Source: an uncultured Opitutaceae bacterium | GTDB lineage: Bacteria > Verrucomicrobiota > Verrucomicrobiia > Opitutales > Opitutaceae | Length of the DNA stretch: 64,000 bases | Direction: 5' to 3' | Assembly (NCBI GenBank): GCA_937889545.1 | Contig: CALAOT010000004.1 | Span: 1-64,000 of the forward strand | Part shown: positions 52,656 through 62,600 of the stretch, piece after piece | Position numbering within the stretch: position 1 is the first letter of the stretch | How the letters are laid out: each line of letters begins with the position of its first letter | Notes under the pieces: model-generated | Database searches by the model: none | What the model was told of the DNA's origin: nothing | Seen by the model: only the letters and a program-made list of their open reading frames with translations | Program-made: the position numbers and the translations under genes

Positions 52656-54245
52656 CTACGCGGCGGCCCCCGGTTCACGCTGCAGGGATAGCAGCGCGAT
52701 GACGGCGGCGAGCGCGGTGTAGCCGGCCGCAAACTGAAGCGCCAGGGTGCGGCCGACTCCGCTTAGCTGCCAGGGCAGATAGAGCCCGCCGCCCGGCTCG
52801 ACCGAGTGGATCACGCCGAAGAGCGTCAGCACGGCGCCGGCCGTCAGGGTGATGATCGCGGCGCCGGTGCGCCTGTCGACAAGGGCCGCCACAAACCCCG
52901 CCCAGATCATGGACGTGATGATGAAGCCGTTGCCGAGGGCAACGATCACGCCAAGCTCCGGCATGCCCTGGTCGGTCGACGTGAGCAGCTGCGCGAAGTG
53001 CTCCGGCGACACGTAGGAGGGATCGCCGAGCTTGATCGCAAGCATTCGCGCGATCGCGGGGAAGAAGCTGAAGACAACGGCCGCCGCGTGCCGCCTCGGC
53101 GTCGCGTCGAAAGCCTGCGCCGTGATCTCGATGGAGACGAAGACGAGGATCGGCGCGAGCACGGCCAGCGGCACCAGCTCCACGAGGTTTGAAATGTAGC
53201 CGAATATGCCGCCGAGCCCGACGAACACGGCCGTGAGAAGCGTGTAGCCGGCCCGCGCCCCCATCTTCTTGTAGGCGGGCTGGCCGATGTAGGGCGTCGT
53301 CTGGGCCACGCCTCCGCAGACGCCCGCGACAAGCGTCGAGAACGCCTCGGTGAGCAGGATGTCGCGGGTGCGGTAGTCGTCGCCCGCGGCCCGCGCGCTC
53401 TCTGTAACGTTGATGCCGCCGATCACCATCAGAAGGCCGAACGGCAGTATCAGCGGCAGGTACGGCACGGTCGCGCCAAGGCCGTCGATGAATCCGAGGG
53501 AGGGCGCCGGAAGCGCGAAGCGCAGGGTCAGCGCACCCGGTGCGTGGTAGCCCGGGCCCGCGAGGCCCAGCGGCCCGAGCGAGTAGTAGAGCGCCAGGCC
53601 GACCAGGAAGGCCGCCAGAACGCCGGGGATGCGCCCCGGCAAGGGGCCCTTCGCGACAATGGCGTAGAGCACGATTCCGAGGCCGACGAAGCCGACGACG
53701 GGCACGCGCAGCAGCTCGACGATGGGCAGGAACCCGATGAGCATGAGCGCGATGCCGGCGATGGAGCCGAGCAGGCCCGCGCGCGGCACCACGCGGTTCA
53801 CCCACTCGCCCGCAAACGAGAGCACAAGCTTGAGCAGACCCATGACGATCATGGCGGCCATTCCGAGGTGCCACGTTGCGATGGCGGCGGCGTGCTCGTC
53901 GAGTCCGCCCTGCTTGAACCGGACGAATGCGGGGCCGAGCACCAGGAGCGCGAGGCCGACGGTCGTGGGCGTGTCGATGCCCAGCGGCATGGCCGTCACG
54001 TCATCGCGTCCGGACCGCCGGGCGAGCCGCACCGCCATCCACGTGTAGATCAGGTCGCCGACGAGGACGCCGAGCGCGGTGCCGGGAAACATGCGCGTGA
54101 AGACGATGTCGGCCGGGAACTTGAACAGGCCCACGAGCACCGTCGCCAGAAAGGCCATCACCGCGAGGTTGTCGACGACGAGGCCGAAGAAGCCGTTCAG
54201 GTCGCCTGCCAGGGACCAGCGGCGGTGGGTGGGGGCGCTGCTCAC
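52656..54245 (-). CDS. NCS2-type permease
   Basis: A 529-residue membrane protein with about twelve helices. NCS2/AzgA-like features include TAMPLGIDTPTTVGLA, the NVTESARAAGDDYRTRD helix tip and GVCGGVAQTTPYIGQPAYKKMGA. These are proton symporters for purines, pyrimidines or related anions. GTG 54245 is the likely start; the longer open frame upstream lies in the promoter region. It is divergent from the LivK-type binding protein gene (105 bp). The substrate cannot be told. Confidence 0.85.
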   Translation of the reverse strand: MSSAPTHRRWSLAGDLNGFFGLVVDNLAVMAFLATVLVGLFKFPADIVFTRMFPGTALGVLVGDLIYTWMAVRLARRSGRDDVTAMPLGIDTPTTVGLALLVLGPAFVRFKQGGLDEHAAAIATWHLGMAAMIVMGLLKLVLSFAGEWVNRVVPRAGLLGSIAGIALMLIGFLPIVELLRVPVVGFVGLGIVLYAIVAKGPLPGRIPGVLAAFLVGLALYYSLGPLGLAGPGYHAPGALTLRFALPAPSLGFIDGLGATVPYLPLILPFGLLMVIGGINVTESARAAGDDYRTRDILLTEAFSTLVAGVCGGVAQTTPYIGQPAYKKMGARAGYTLLTAVFVGLGGIFGYISNLVELVPLAVLAPILVFVSIEITAQAFDATPRRHAAAVVFSFFPAIARMLAIKLGDPSYVSPEHFAQLLTSTDQGMPELGVIVALGNGFIITSMIWAGFVAALVDRRTGAAIITLTAGAVLTLFGVIHSVEPGGGLYLPWQLSGVGRTLALQFAAGYTALAAVIALLSLQREPGAAA

Positions 54246-54350
54246 AGCCGCCGAGAAAACCCTAATCGGGTGACAAGGCAAAGGCAGAGTTCGCCCGCCG
54301 CTCGCTTTCTTTCTTCCGGAAACGCCCCGGGACCTATAGCATGGTGCCAG

Positions 54351-55496
54351 ATGACCGCGACCCCCGCCCTCTGCCTTGCCAGCCTCCTGCGCCTGCTCGC
54401 CGGGCTGGCCGGCGTCGCGGCGGCGGCCTCGTTTGGCGCCGAGCCGATAAGGATCGGCTTCTTCATGTCGATGACGGGCCAGGACGCCTCGTTCGGGGAG
54501 GCTTCGCTGCGCGGCGCCACGGTGGCGGTCGAAGGGCTGAACGCGGAGGGCGGCGTCCTCCGCCGGCCGGTAGAGCTGGTGGTCGAGGACAACCGCTCGC
54601 TCGCCGGCGAATCGGCCACGGCGGCGAAGAAGCTGATCGCGCGCGACCATGTGGTCGCGCTGATCGGCGAATGCTCGTCGGCCCGGACGCTCGAGGCCGC
54701 CTCGATCGCGCAGGCCAGCGGAATCCCGCTCGTCACCCCGGCCTCGACCAGCCCGAAGGTCACCCAGGTTGGCGACGAGATCTTCCGGATGTGCTTCATC
54801 GATTCGTTTCAGGGCGATGTGATCGCGACCTTTGCTCGCCGGCGGCTCGGCCTCACGCGCGCGGCGTTGCTTGTAGACTCGACGGCGCCCTATTCGGTGG
54901 GTCTGGCGGATTACTTCGCGAAGACGTTCGTCGCGCTCGACGGCGAGATCGTGGCCCGCCTGAATTACTCGGGCACCGACACGGACTTCCGGGCCCAGCT
55001 CACGGCCATCCGCGCGGCGAAGCCCGATGCGCTTTTCCTGCCCGGCTACTACAAGGCCGCGGGACTGGTGGCGAGGCAGGCGCGCGACCTCGGCCTGAAG
55101 GCGACGCTCCTCGGCGGCGACGGATTCGAGGCCCCCCAGCTGCTCGAGATCGGCGGCGATGCGCTGGAGGGGGCCTATTACTCGACCCACTTCGCCGTCG
55201 AAAACACCGACGAGGCTTCGCGCAGGTTCGTCGATGCCTTCCGCGCGCGGTACGGCGCGGCGCCCAACGGCCTCTCGGCGCTCACCTACGACGCGGTGCG
55301 CCTGGTGGCCGATGCGATCACCCGCGCCGGGACGACCGAGCCGGCGGCCCTGCGCCTCACGCTGTCCGAGACGCGGGCGTTTCCCGGCGCGACCGGGCTG
55401 ACGACGATCAACGCGCAGCGCGACGTGGACAAGGACGCCGCGATCATCACGGTGAGGAACGGGAAGCTCACCTTCGTCGAGACGATCCGCCCGTAG
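54351..55496 (+). CDS. LivK-type ABC substrate-binding protein (orphan)
   Basis: A 381-residue secreted protein: signal peptide at about 1-28, then a type 1 periplasmic-binding fold with IRIGFFMSMTGQDASFGEASLRGA, VALIGECSSARTLEAASIAQ, IPLVTPASTSPKVT and LTYDAVRLVADAI. Such proteins serve branched-chain amino acid, amide or aromatic acid transporters, or act as sensors. No matching LivHMGF permease or ATPase gene is in the window. ATG 54351 was chosen for the signal peptide. Confidence 0.9.
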   Translation: MTATPALCLASLLRLLAGLAGVAAAASFGAEPIRIGFFMSMTGQDASFGEASLRGATVAVEGLNAEGGVLRRPVELVVEDNRSLAGESATAAKKLIARDHVVALIGECSSARTLEAASIAQASGIPLVTPASTSPKVTQVGDEIFRMCFIDSFQGDVIATFARRRLGLTRAALLVDSTAPYSVGLADYFAKTFVALDGEIVARLNYSGTDTDFRAQLTAIRAAKPDALFLPGYYKAAGLVARQARDLGLKATLLGGDGFEAPQLLEIGGDALEGAYYSTHFAVENTDEASRRFVDAFRARYGAAPNGLSALTYDAVRLVADAITRAGTTEPAALRLTLSETRAFPGATGLTTINAQRDVDKDAAIITVRNGKLTFVETIRP

Positions 55497-55523
55497 CGCC
55501 GGCCGGCCTCGGCGGTTCGCCGG

Positions 55524-57431
55524 CTACCGCGTGACCACGTCCCAGTAGACGTTGTAGCGGTCGTAGCTGATTTCCCAGAAAGGGCGCAGCGCGACGTCGG
55601 GCGGAAGGCCGAGGCCCGTCGCGTGGAACACGAGCGATCCGTCCGCGGAGCGGACGACCGAGGACTCGACCGGGGAGCCTGCGCGCACGAGCGCCGGAAC
55701 GGCGACGGCGGGCGCGCCCAGGTTGGCGTCCTGATGCTCCGCATAGGGGACGGTGGCCGCCTGCGGCTCCGGCCCGAGGTCAGCCGCGAGGACCACCGGA
55801 CCGTAGAGGAAGGCGACCTTGCCCGGCGCTCCGGGCATCGCCTCGGTGCGCACGGCCATGGGGATCGTGGCCGCGAGGCGGTCGCCCTTGTTCCACGTCC
55901 TCCGGACGACGGCGTAGCTGCCCGGCGCGCCGGGGACGCTGATCGGCTGGCCGTTGAGCTCGAAGGCGAGCGGGCCCGCCGCCCAGCCGGGGCAGCGAAC
56001 CCTGATCGCGAGCGGCGCCGCGGGCGCGGACGTCACGGTGAGCTCGGTCCGGTTGCCCGCCGGATAGTCGGTCCTCTGCTCCATCGAGAATCCCACCTCC
56101 TTCCACGCCAGCGCGGAGGGGATGAAGAGGTTCACGTACAGGTCGTCGCCGCCGTGGAAGTAGATGGCCTCGCCGTATTTGGTGTGGTTCTCCATCCCGG
56201 TGCCGACGCAGCACCAGAACGAGTCGAAGGGGGTGCTGAAGGTCTTGAAGAGGCCCGGCTTTAGCGACATGAAATACGTGAACATGCCCAGCTTCGGCTC
56301 CTGCGAGGCGAGAATGTCGTTGTAGAGCGCGCGCTCGTAGAAGTCGGCGTAGTCCGCCTTCGGATCCCAACCGAACAGATGCTCCGTGAGCTTGAGCATG
56401 TTGTAGGTGTTGCAGGTCTCCGCCGTGTTGGCGCCGAGGTGCCTGGACATCGTGTCCTCGGGGAACAGGTGCTCGTCCTCGCTGTTGCCCCCGATGACGT
56501 AGGAGTAGTGGTGGGCGATCAGGTCCCAGAAATACGCGGCGATGTCCCGGGCCCGGGGATCGCCGGTGGCCTCGTAGGTGCGCGCCTCGCCGATGATCTT
56601 CGGGATCTGGGTGTTGGCGTGCTTGCCGGGCAGCTCGTCGCGGTGCGCAAGCAGGGGATCGAGCACCGCCCTGTGGTAGAACCGGCGCGACGTCTCGAGA
56701 TAGCGCGGGTTGCCCGTCAGAACGTACAGCTCGACCAGGACGTCCATCATGCCGCCCTGCTCCACGGACAGCATCGTCTGCAGCTTCTCCGGGGTGAGCC
56801 CGGCGGTGATGGCGTCCGCCCAGTCGGCCAGCCTGAGCGCGACGTCACGGGCCTGGCCGTTGCCGCCGAGGATCCATGCGTCCTTCAGGCCGTTCAGAAC
56901 CTTGTGCTCGGTGTACCAGGGCACCCAGGCGCCCCCCCTGAAGTTGAACGGGCCCTGCGTCTCGACGATGCCTTCCCTGAAGTTGCGCATCGTCTGAAGC
57001 TCAAGGGGCGGCAGCGCGCCGATGTAGCCGTCCCCGTACGCCGTCTGGCACTGCGCCATCTCGGCGATGATGTAATCGACGCGCCGGCGGAACCGCGCGT
57101 CGCCCGTGGCGGCAAACTGCTGCGACAGCGCTGTCAGGTAGTGTCCGAGCGTGTGGCCGGCGATGCCGTGGGACTCCCATCCGCCGTAGCTTTCGCCCTT
57201 CGGCGTTAGCCCGGCATACCTGCGCGTGTTGTGCAGCAGGCGGTCGGGCTCGATTGAGAGCAGATAGTCCGCGTTGCGCTCCATCGCGCGCCGGAACGGG
57301 CTGTCGAGAAGGCGGACGTCGCCCAGCGCGAAGGGGCGGGCCGCCGGGGCCGCGGCCTTCTGGGAGGGATCGGCCCGGGCCGAATGCGCCGCGACCAGCA
57401 GGGCTAGAAGGCCTGGGATGAGCGGTTTCAT
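55524..57431 (-). CDS. Secreted GH127-like beta-L-arabinofuranosidase
   Basis: A 635-residue secreted enzyme (signal peptide about 1-19). The GH127/GH146 (DUF1680) core is complete: GLTPKGESYGGWESHGIAG, WVPWYTEHKVLNGLKDA, GANTAETCNTYNMLKLTEHLF (catalytic Glu and first zinc cysteine), and DSFWCCVGTGMENHTKYGE (nucleophile and zinc-binding cysteines). It should remove beta-L-arabinofuranose from glycan or glycoprotein side chains by a cysteine-based mechanism. The longer frame to 57485 is ignored because ATG 57431 gives the signal peptide. Its stop lies 27 bp from that of the convergent LivK-type gene. Confidence 0.9.
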   Translation of the reverse strand: MKPLIPGLLALLVAAHSARADPSQKAAAPAARPFALGDVRLLDSPFRRAMERNADYLLSIEPDRLLHNTRRYAGLTPKGESYGGWESHGIAGHTLGHYLTALSQQFAATGDARFRRRVDYIIAEMAQCQTAYGDGYIGALPPLELQTMRNFREGIVETQGPFNFRGGAWVPWYTEHKVLNGLKDAWILGGNGQARDVALRLADWADAITAGLTPEKLQTMLSVEQGGMMDVLVELYVLTGNPRYLETSRRFYHRAVLDPLLAHRDELPGKHANTQIPKIIGEARTYEATGDPRARDIAAYFWDLIAHHYSYVIGGNSEDEHLFPEDTMSRHLGANTAETCNTYNMLKLTEHLFGWDPKADYADFYERALYNDILASQEPKLGMFTYFMSLKPGLFKTFSTPFDSFWCCVGTGMENHTKYGEAIYFHGGDDLYVNLFIPSALAWKEVGFSMEQRTDYPAGNRTELTVTSAPAAPLAIRVRCPGWAAGPLAFELNGQPISVPGAPGSYAVVRRTWNKGDRLAATIPMAVRTEAMPGAPGKVAFLYGPVVLAADLGPEPQAATVPYAEHQDANLGAPAVAVPALVRAGSPVESSVVRSADGSLVFHATGLGLPPDVALRPFWEISYDRYNVYWDVVTR

Positions 57432-57497
57432 GTGGGTGTGTCGGCCGATGAAAGGGGGTCTTCCGGGAATCGGCCAGATCTTCATGCCGCGGCCGGG

Positions 57498-59237
57498 CTA
57501 GTCCATGCCCTCGACCGCGAATATCTCGACGGGCTCGTCGCGGCCCCTCACCGGCGCCGCGCCCAGCGGGCGCACCCTGTATTGTCCGCGCGCGACCCTG
57601 AGCGTCGCGGCGCTCACCAGGATATCGGCCCGATACTGGGACATCCGCGTCAGGTCCTGGAGGCGCGCCGCCACGTTGACCCCGTCCCCGAGGACCGAAT
57701 AGTTGAGCCGGCGGGACGATCCGATGTTTCCCGCTATGACTCTCGCCGTGTTTATCCCGATGCCGAAGGCCAGCTTGGTGCCACCCTCGGTCGCGAGCTC
57801 GGCGTTCAGGCGGGCGAGGGCGGATTTCATCTCCAGGGCGGCGAGGATGGCGTTGTCCGCGTGGTTCGGGAGGGCCACCGGCGCCCCGAAGAGCGCCATG
57901 ATCGCGTCGCCCATGTACTTGTCCACGACGCCGAGGTAGATCTCCACGATCACGCTCATCCGGTCGAAATACCTGTTGAGCAGGGCGAGGACCTCGCGGG
58001 GGGGGATCGACTCGCTCAGCCGCGTGAAACTCCTGATGTCCACGAACAGGACCGTGACCTCGAGTTCCTCGCCTCCGAGGGCGCCGCCGCCGCTGACCAG
58101 CTGCGCGGCGATCTCGGGGGAAAGGTTCTTGTCGAGCAGGTCGCGGATCTGGTCCCGCTCGGCAAGGCCCTCGCTCATCCGGTTGAACGAGGTCGCAAGC
58201 TGGCCGATCTCGTCCTCGCGGTCGAGGTTCAGGCGGATGTTGTAGTTGCCGCGTGCGACGACCTGCGTGTGCGCGGCCAGTTCGCGCAGCGGCTCGCTCA
58301 GGTTCCGCGCGAACCGGACGGCGAGCAGGGCGGCCACCGCCAGTAGGACCAAGGAGAGGTACCTGAGGAAGCGCTCCAGTTCGAGGTCGGGCGCGAGCTC
58401 GGCCTCGAGCGACCGCTGCATGGCGATTGCGGCGTAGCCCGGGGTTATGAGCGGGACGGGCCAATACACGGTCACATACGAGTTGCCGGCCACCCTGACG
58501 GTCCGATCGGCCTCCTCGGGGGAGGACGGCGCGGCCATTTTCGCCTCGGCCGCCGGCAATGAGGACTCGATCGGCATCATGGCATCGGACCTGCCAAAGA
58601 AGACTGTGACCTCGACGCGCGCGTCCGCCTTGAGTTCCATCACGAACCTGTGGTCGACGGGAATGGCGAGCCCGATCCAGGCGCCGGTCTCGGGCACCCG
58701 CGCGTGCGTGGGCACCACGAGCAGCGCGTACAGCTTGCCGTTTCCTCGGTCGTCCGGAAGGTGCGCAAAGGCCTGGTCGCGCGCCTCGCCGGAGATCGAC
58801 GCGTTCTTCACGAGCTCCTGGAAGGGGCGTAGCGCCGCTCTGGGCAGGGCGCCCCCCGTGTCCCCGATCCTGGATCCGCCGGGTGAGAGCAGCACCATGA
58901 AGGGGACGTTCATCCGGGCACTGTAGGTATTCAGGGCCGATCGGGCCGCGGCGGGATCGGGCCTGTCCCCCAGGAAGAGCTGCTGAAAGGCGTCATCGCG
59001 CGACATCATGACGGCGCGGTTCCAGAGTTCGTCCAGCTTGGCGTCCGTGCGGTGCTTGAAGAGCAGCGCCCCCTGTTCGAGGCCCTCGTCGATGCGCCTG
59101 GCCGCGCTCTTGCGGTTCTCCCTGACCACGAAGATGTAGTTTGCGCACTGGGCGAGCGCGACAAGCCCGACAATCAGGAGCAGCAGACGGCTGCTGAAGC
59201 GCCTGAACCTGGGGAATCTGGAGCTCATGGGGCCCAA
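57498..59237 (-). CDS. Membrane-bound class III adenylate/guanylate cyclase
   Basis: A 579-residue protein: one helix at about 16-34, an extracytoplasmic sensor domain of about 250 residues, a second helix near 292-310, a HAMP domain (about 310-365) and a class III cyclase domain from about 385. Both metal-binding aspartates are present (VLFVDIRSFTRL and YMGDAIMALFG), as is the purine-site lysine in DKYMGD. The transition-state residues fit in NVAARLQDL. Lysine and aspartate at the purine site suggest cAMP. It is divergent from an exporter with two cyclic-nucleotide-binding domains 395 bp away, so the two may be functionally linked. Confidence 0.92.
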   Translation of the reverse strand: MGPMSSRFPRFRRFSSRLLLLIVGLVALAQCANYIFVVRENRKSAARRIDEGLEQGALLFKHRTDAKLDELWNRAVMMSRDDAFQQLFLGDRPDPAAARSALNTYSARMNVPFMVLLSPGGSRIGDTGGALPRAALRPFQELVKNASISGEARDQAFAHLPDDRGNGKLYALLVVPTHARVPETGAWIGLAIPVDHRFVMELKADARVEVTVFFGRSDAMMPIESSLPAAEAKMAAPSSPEEADRTVRVAGNSYVTVYWPVPLITPGYAAIAMQRSLEAELAPDLELERFLRYLSLVLLAVAALLAVRFARNLSEPLRELAAHTQVVARGNYNIRLNLDREDEIGQLATSFNRMSEGLAERDQIRDLLDKNLSPEIAAQLVSGGGALGGEELEVTVLFVDIRSFTRLSESIPPREVLALLNRYFDRMSVIVEIYLGVVDKYMGDAIMALFGAPVALPNHADNAILAALEMKSALARLNAELATEGGTKLAFGIGINTARVIAGNIGSSRRLNYSVLGDGVNVAARLQDLTRMSQYRADILVSAATLRVARGQYRVRPLGAAPVRGRDEPVEIFAVEGMD

Positions 59238-59632
59238 GGTCTCGCCCTCACCTCCATCCGGCGCCCCGCGCAGCGGCCCCCGGGGTCGGCGCTCCCGCCG
59301 GAACTGCCGTGGCTGCGCGGAGGGCGGTTGTTGGGTGGCGTTTCATCGGGGAGGCGTGGTTCAGAACTGGTGCACGAAGCTCGCGCTGACAAGGTCGTTC
59401 ACATCCGGGCCTCCTCGGGCCTGCGCAGTCTCGTCCCGGCGGATTGCATGGCCTCGACTTTCAGGCGCGCAGCTTGCGGATGGAGAGGGCCCGTTTGGGA
59501 GACAAGCCTGCGCAAGGTCCGGCCGCCCGGCGTTTCGGCCGCGCCTCCAGGTCCGCGGTGCCGGCCACCTCGCGCCGGCTGGGCCTCAACAGGATTGCCC
59601 TTGCCCGTGTTTTTATCGGCAATAGCGCCCCG
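59238..59632. other. Divergent region between the cyclase and exporter genes
   Basis: 395 bp without a complete gene. Promoters for both directions should lie here, but none is clear. The exporter frame stays open upstream to 59444; that part does not look like protein. A short stretch on the minus strand resembles the end of an outer-membrane protein and is listed separately. I looked for a small leader peptide with a double-glycine site and found none. Confidence 0.55.
59361..59405 (-). pseudogene. Possible remnant of an outer-membrane protein C-terminus
   Basis: The minus strand reads DVNDLVSASFVHQF followed by a stop at 59361-59363. Alternating hydrophobic residues ending in a terminal Phe are the usual end of a beta-barrel protein. 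Upstream in the frame the similarity is lost within 15 residues. It could be a fossil of a barrel gene that once preceded the cyclase gene, or chance. Confidence 0.3.
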
Positions 59633-62600
59633 ATGGCAACGGACGACACCGACGAACTCCTGCGCGGCTCCGCGTTTCTGAAGTTTGTCCCGGAAGGGCA
59701 CCGGGCGGGGCTGTGCGGGATGTTCCGGAAGGAGCGCTTCGAATTCGGGGACCTGATCGTCCGGGAAGGCGATGCGGCGGACGCCTTTTTCTTCCTGGCG
59801 TCGGGGCGGGCCCGGGTGGTCAAGACGAACGACAGGGGAGAGGAGCTGGTCCTGGCCTCGCTGCGGCCGGGTTCCGAGTTCGGCGATGCCGCGCTCCTCG
59901 AAGGGGGCGTGCGCACGGCCTCCGTCCGGTGCAGCACCTCGGTTGAGGTCCTGAGGCTGGGGCGCGACGACTTCCTGGAGATGCTTGGGCGCCATCCGGA
60001 ACTGAGGAACTACCTGGAGATGACGGCGCGCTTCCGGGCCATGCACAGTTTCCTTTACGAGTTCAGCAACTTCGGGCGCCTCTCCGCGCCGGCCTTCAGG
60101 GACCTGATCGAGAACCTGTCGCGCGTCAGCTTCCCGAAGGGCCAGTTGATCCTGCGCGAGGGCGAGCCCGCCGGACCGATGTACATCGTCCTGGCTGGGC
60201 GCGTGCGGATATTCACCTCCAAGGGCGGCCGGGTGAAGAACCTGGCCTTCTGCCGCGAGGGAGACTTCTTCGGCGAGCTCTCGCTGCTCACCGGCTCGCC
60301 GCGGGCGGCGTCGGCCGAGGCCTCGGCGGACACGCAGCTGTTCGCGCTGAAGCCTGAGGCGGTCCACGACCTGAGGCGGAGGTATCCGGACTTCTCGAAG
60401 CTGCTGGAGGAGCGGGTGGCGCAGTACAACAAGGACGCCGAGGCGCGCGTCCCGCTGGATTTTTCGATCGAGTCGCTTCCCGCGGAGGCGGGCGCCGCCG
60501 GCCCCGGGGATTCCGGGCCGGATCTGGCGGAGACCGCGCCGTCCGCCGAGGACGAGGACCCCTTTGCCGACGAGAAGGGTCTTTTCGCAAAGAGAAAGGG
60601 GCGGATCAGGAGCATTCCGTTTGTGCAGCAGATCGACGCGATGGACTGCGGGGCGGCGAGCCTCGCCATGGTATGCCGTCATTTCGGCCGGGACGTCAGC
60701 CTGTCGCTCATCCGGCGGCTCTGCCACGTCTCGCAGGATGGAACGAGCCTCAAGGCCATCTGCCATGCCGCGACCGAATTGGGCCTGGCCGCGCGTTCCG
60801 TCAAGGCGTCGCTGCGCAATCTTCCGGTCATGCCCCTGCCCGCGATCGTGCATTGGGAGGGGAACCACTGGATGGTGCTGTTCGATGTCGGCCGGTCCCA
60901 TGTGCGGGTGGTTGATCCAGGGAGGGGCCCCCGCAGGATCCCCCTTCGCGAATTCGAGGAGAAATGGTCGGGCTACGCGGCCCTGTTCGACTACACGATC
61001 GCCTTCGAGAATGCGCCGCTAAACCGGCCGAGCCTGGCGTGGCTGGCGCCTTTTCTCCGCAGGTTCCGCTCCGTCCTGGTCCCGGCCGTCCTTCTTGCGG
61101 GGGTGATCAGCTTCCTCCAGCTGCTTTTCCCCATCTTCACCCAGACCGTCGTGGACAAGGTGATCGTCGAGCACGACCTCGGGCTGCTCAACATGATCAT
61201 GGTCGGGTTGGGCGCGTCCCTGGTGTTTTTCCAGCTGGCCAATCTCGCGCAGCAGTACCTGCTCGGCTTCGCGGCCCTGCGGATCGACGCGGCCCTGCTC
61301 GATTACCTGACCCGCAGGCTGCTCTCGCTGCCGATGTCCTATTTCGCGAGCCACCGCACAGGCGACATCCAGCGGCGGCTGGATGGGGCGCGGCAGATCC
61401 GACAGTTTTTCGTGCAGCACGGCATCGGCGGCCTCCTGGCCCTTGTCCAGCTGCTGGGATCCGTGGTCCTGATGGCGGTCTACAGCCCCAAGCTCACGGC
61501 AATATTCCTCTCCACCACTCCGCTCTACGCCGTCCTGATGGCCTTCTCCGCGAAGGTGCTGAGGCCGCTCTTCTCCGACATCGAGCAAAGCCAGGGGAAA
61601 TACAACTCGCACCAGATAGACGCGATCAAGGGGATCGAGGCGGTCAAGGCGGCGTCGGCCGAGATAGCCTTTCGCGGGGCGATCCTGGGCGAGTTCCTCG
61701 CCGTCGCGAAGAAGCTGTTCCGGAGCAATTTCATCGTGATGTCCTATGACAGCGTCCTGCAGACCATCGGCCTGATCTCGACCGGGCTGTTCCTGTGGTT
61801 CGGAGCCCATAGCGTGATCGAGGGCCAGCTTACGGTCGGCGGCTTTGTCGCCTTCAGCTCCCTCACGGCCATGGCCTACGCCGCGATACTCCGGGCGCTT
61901 GGCACATGGGACAGCCTTCAGATGGCGTCGGTGCTCCTGAACCGGCTCAACGAGATCTTCGACGAGGAGCCGGAGCAGGGCAGCGACCGGTCCCGGCTCA
62001 TTCCCGTGCCCAGCCTGGAAGGGCGCATCGAGCTGAGGAACATCGGCTTCAGGTACGGCGGCCCGGAGGCGCCGGCCATCCTGAAGGGCGTCTCCTTCGA
62101 CATCGCCCCGGGCCAGATGGTCGCGGTCGTCGGCCGGAGCGGAAGCGGCAAGACGACGCTGATCAAGCTGCTGGCCGGCCTGATGGAGGCGACCGAGGGA
62201 AGCATCCACGTCGACCATCTCGACATCAAGACCGTGAACTATCGCGACCTGAGGCGCCAGATCGGCATGGTCCTGCAGGAGAACCACCTGTTCGACGCCA
62301 CGATCGCCAGCAACATCGCCTTCGGGGACAGCGAGCCCAACTTCGACCGCGTGCTCTGGTCGGCGCAGGTCGCGAACGCCCACGATTTCATCATGCGGCT
62401 GCCGATGGGCTACGAGACCCGCATCGGCGAGTCCGGACTGGCCCTCTCGGGCGGGCAGAAGCAGCGGATCGCGATCGCCCGCGCGGTATACAACGACCCG
62501 CCTATTCTGATCTTCGACGAGGCAACGAGCGCGCTCGACACGGAATCGGAGCGCACCATCCAGGAGAACATGGGCCGGCTGATGTCCGGCCGCACGTGCA

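Noticed and set aside
59444-59632. N-terminal extension of the exporter frame
   Set aside because: The first cyclic-nucleotide domain begins directly after ATG 59633; the added 63 residues look non-coding.
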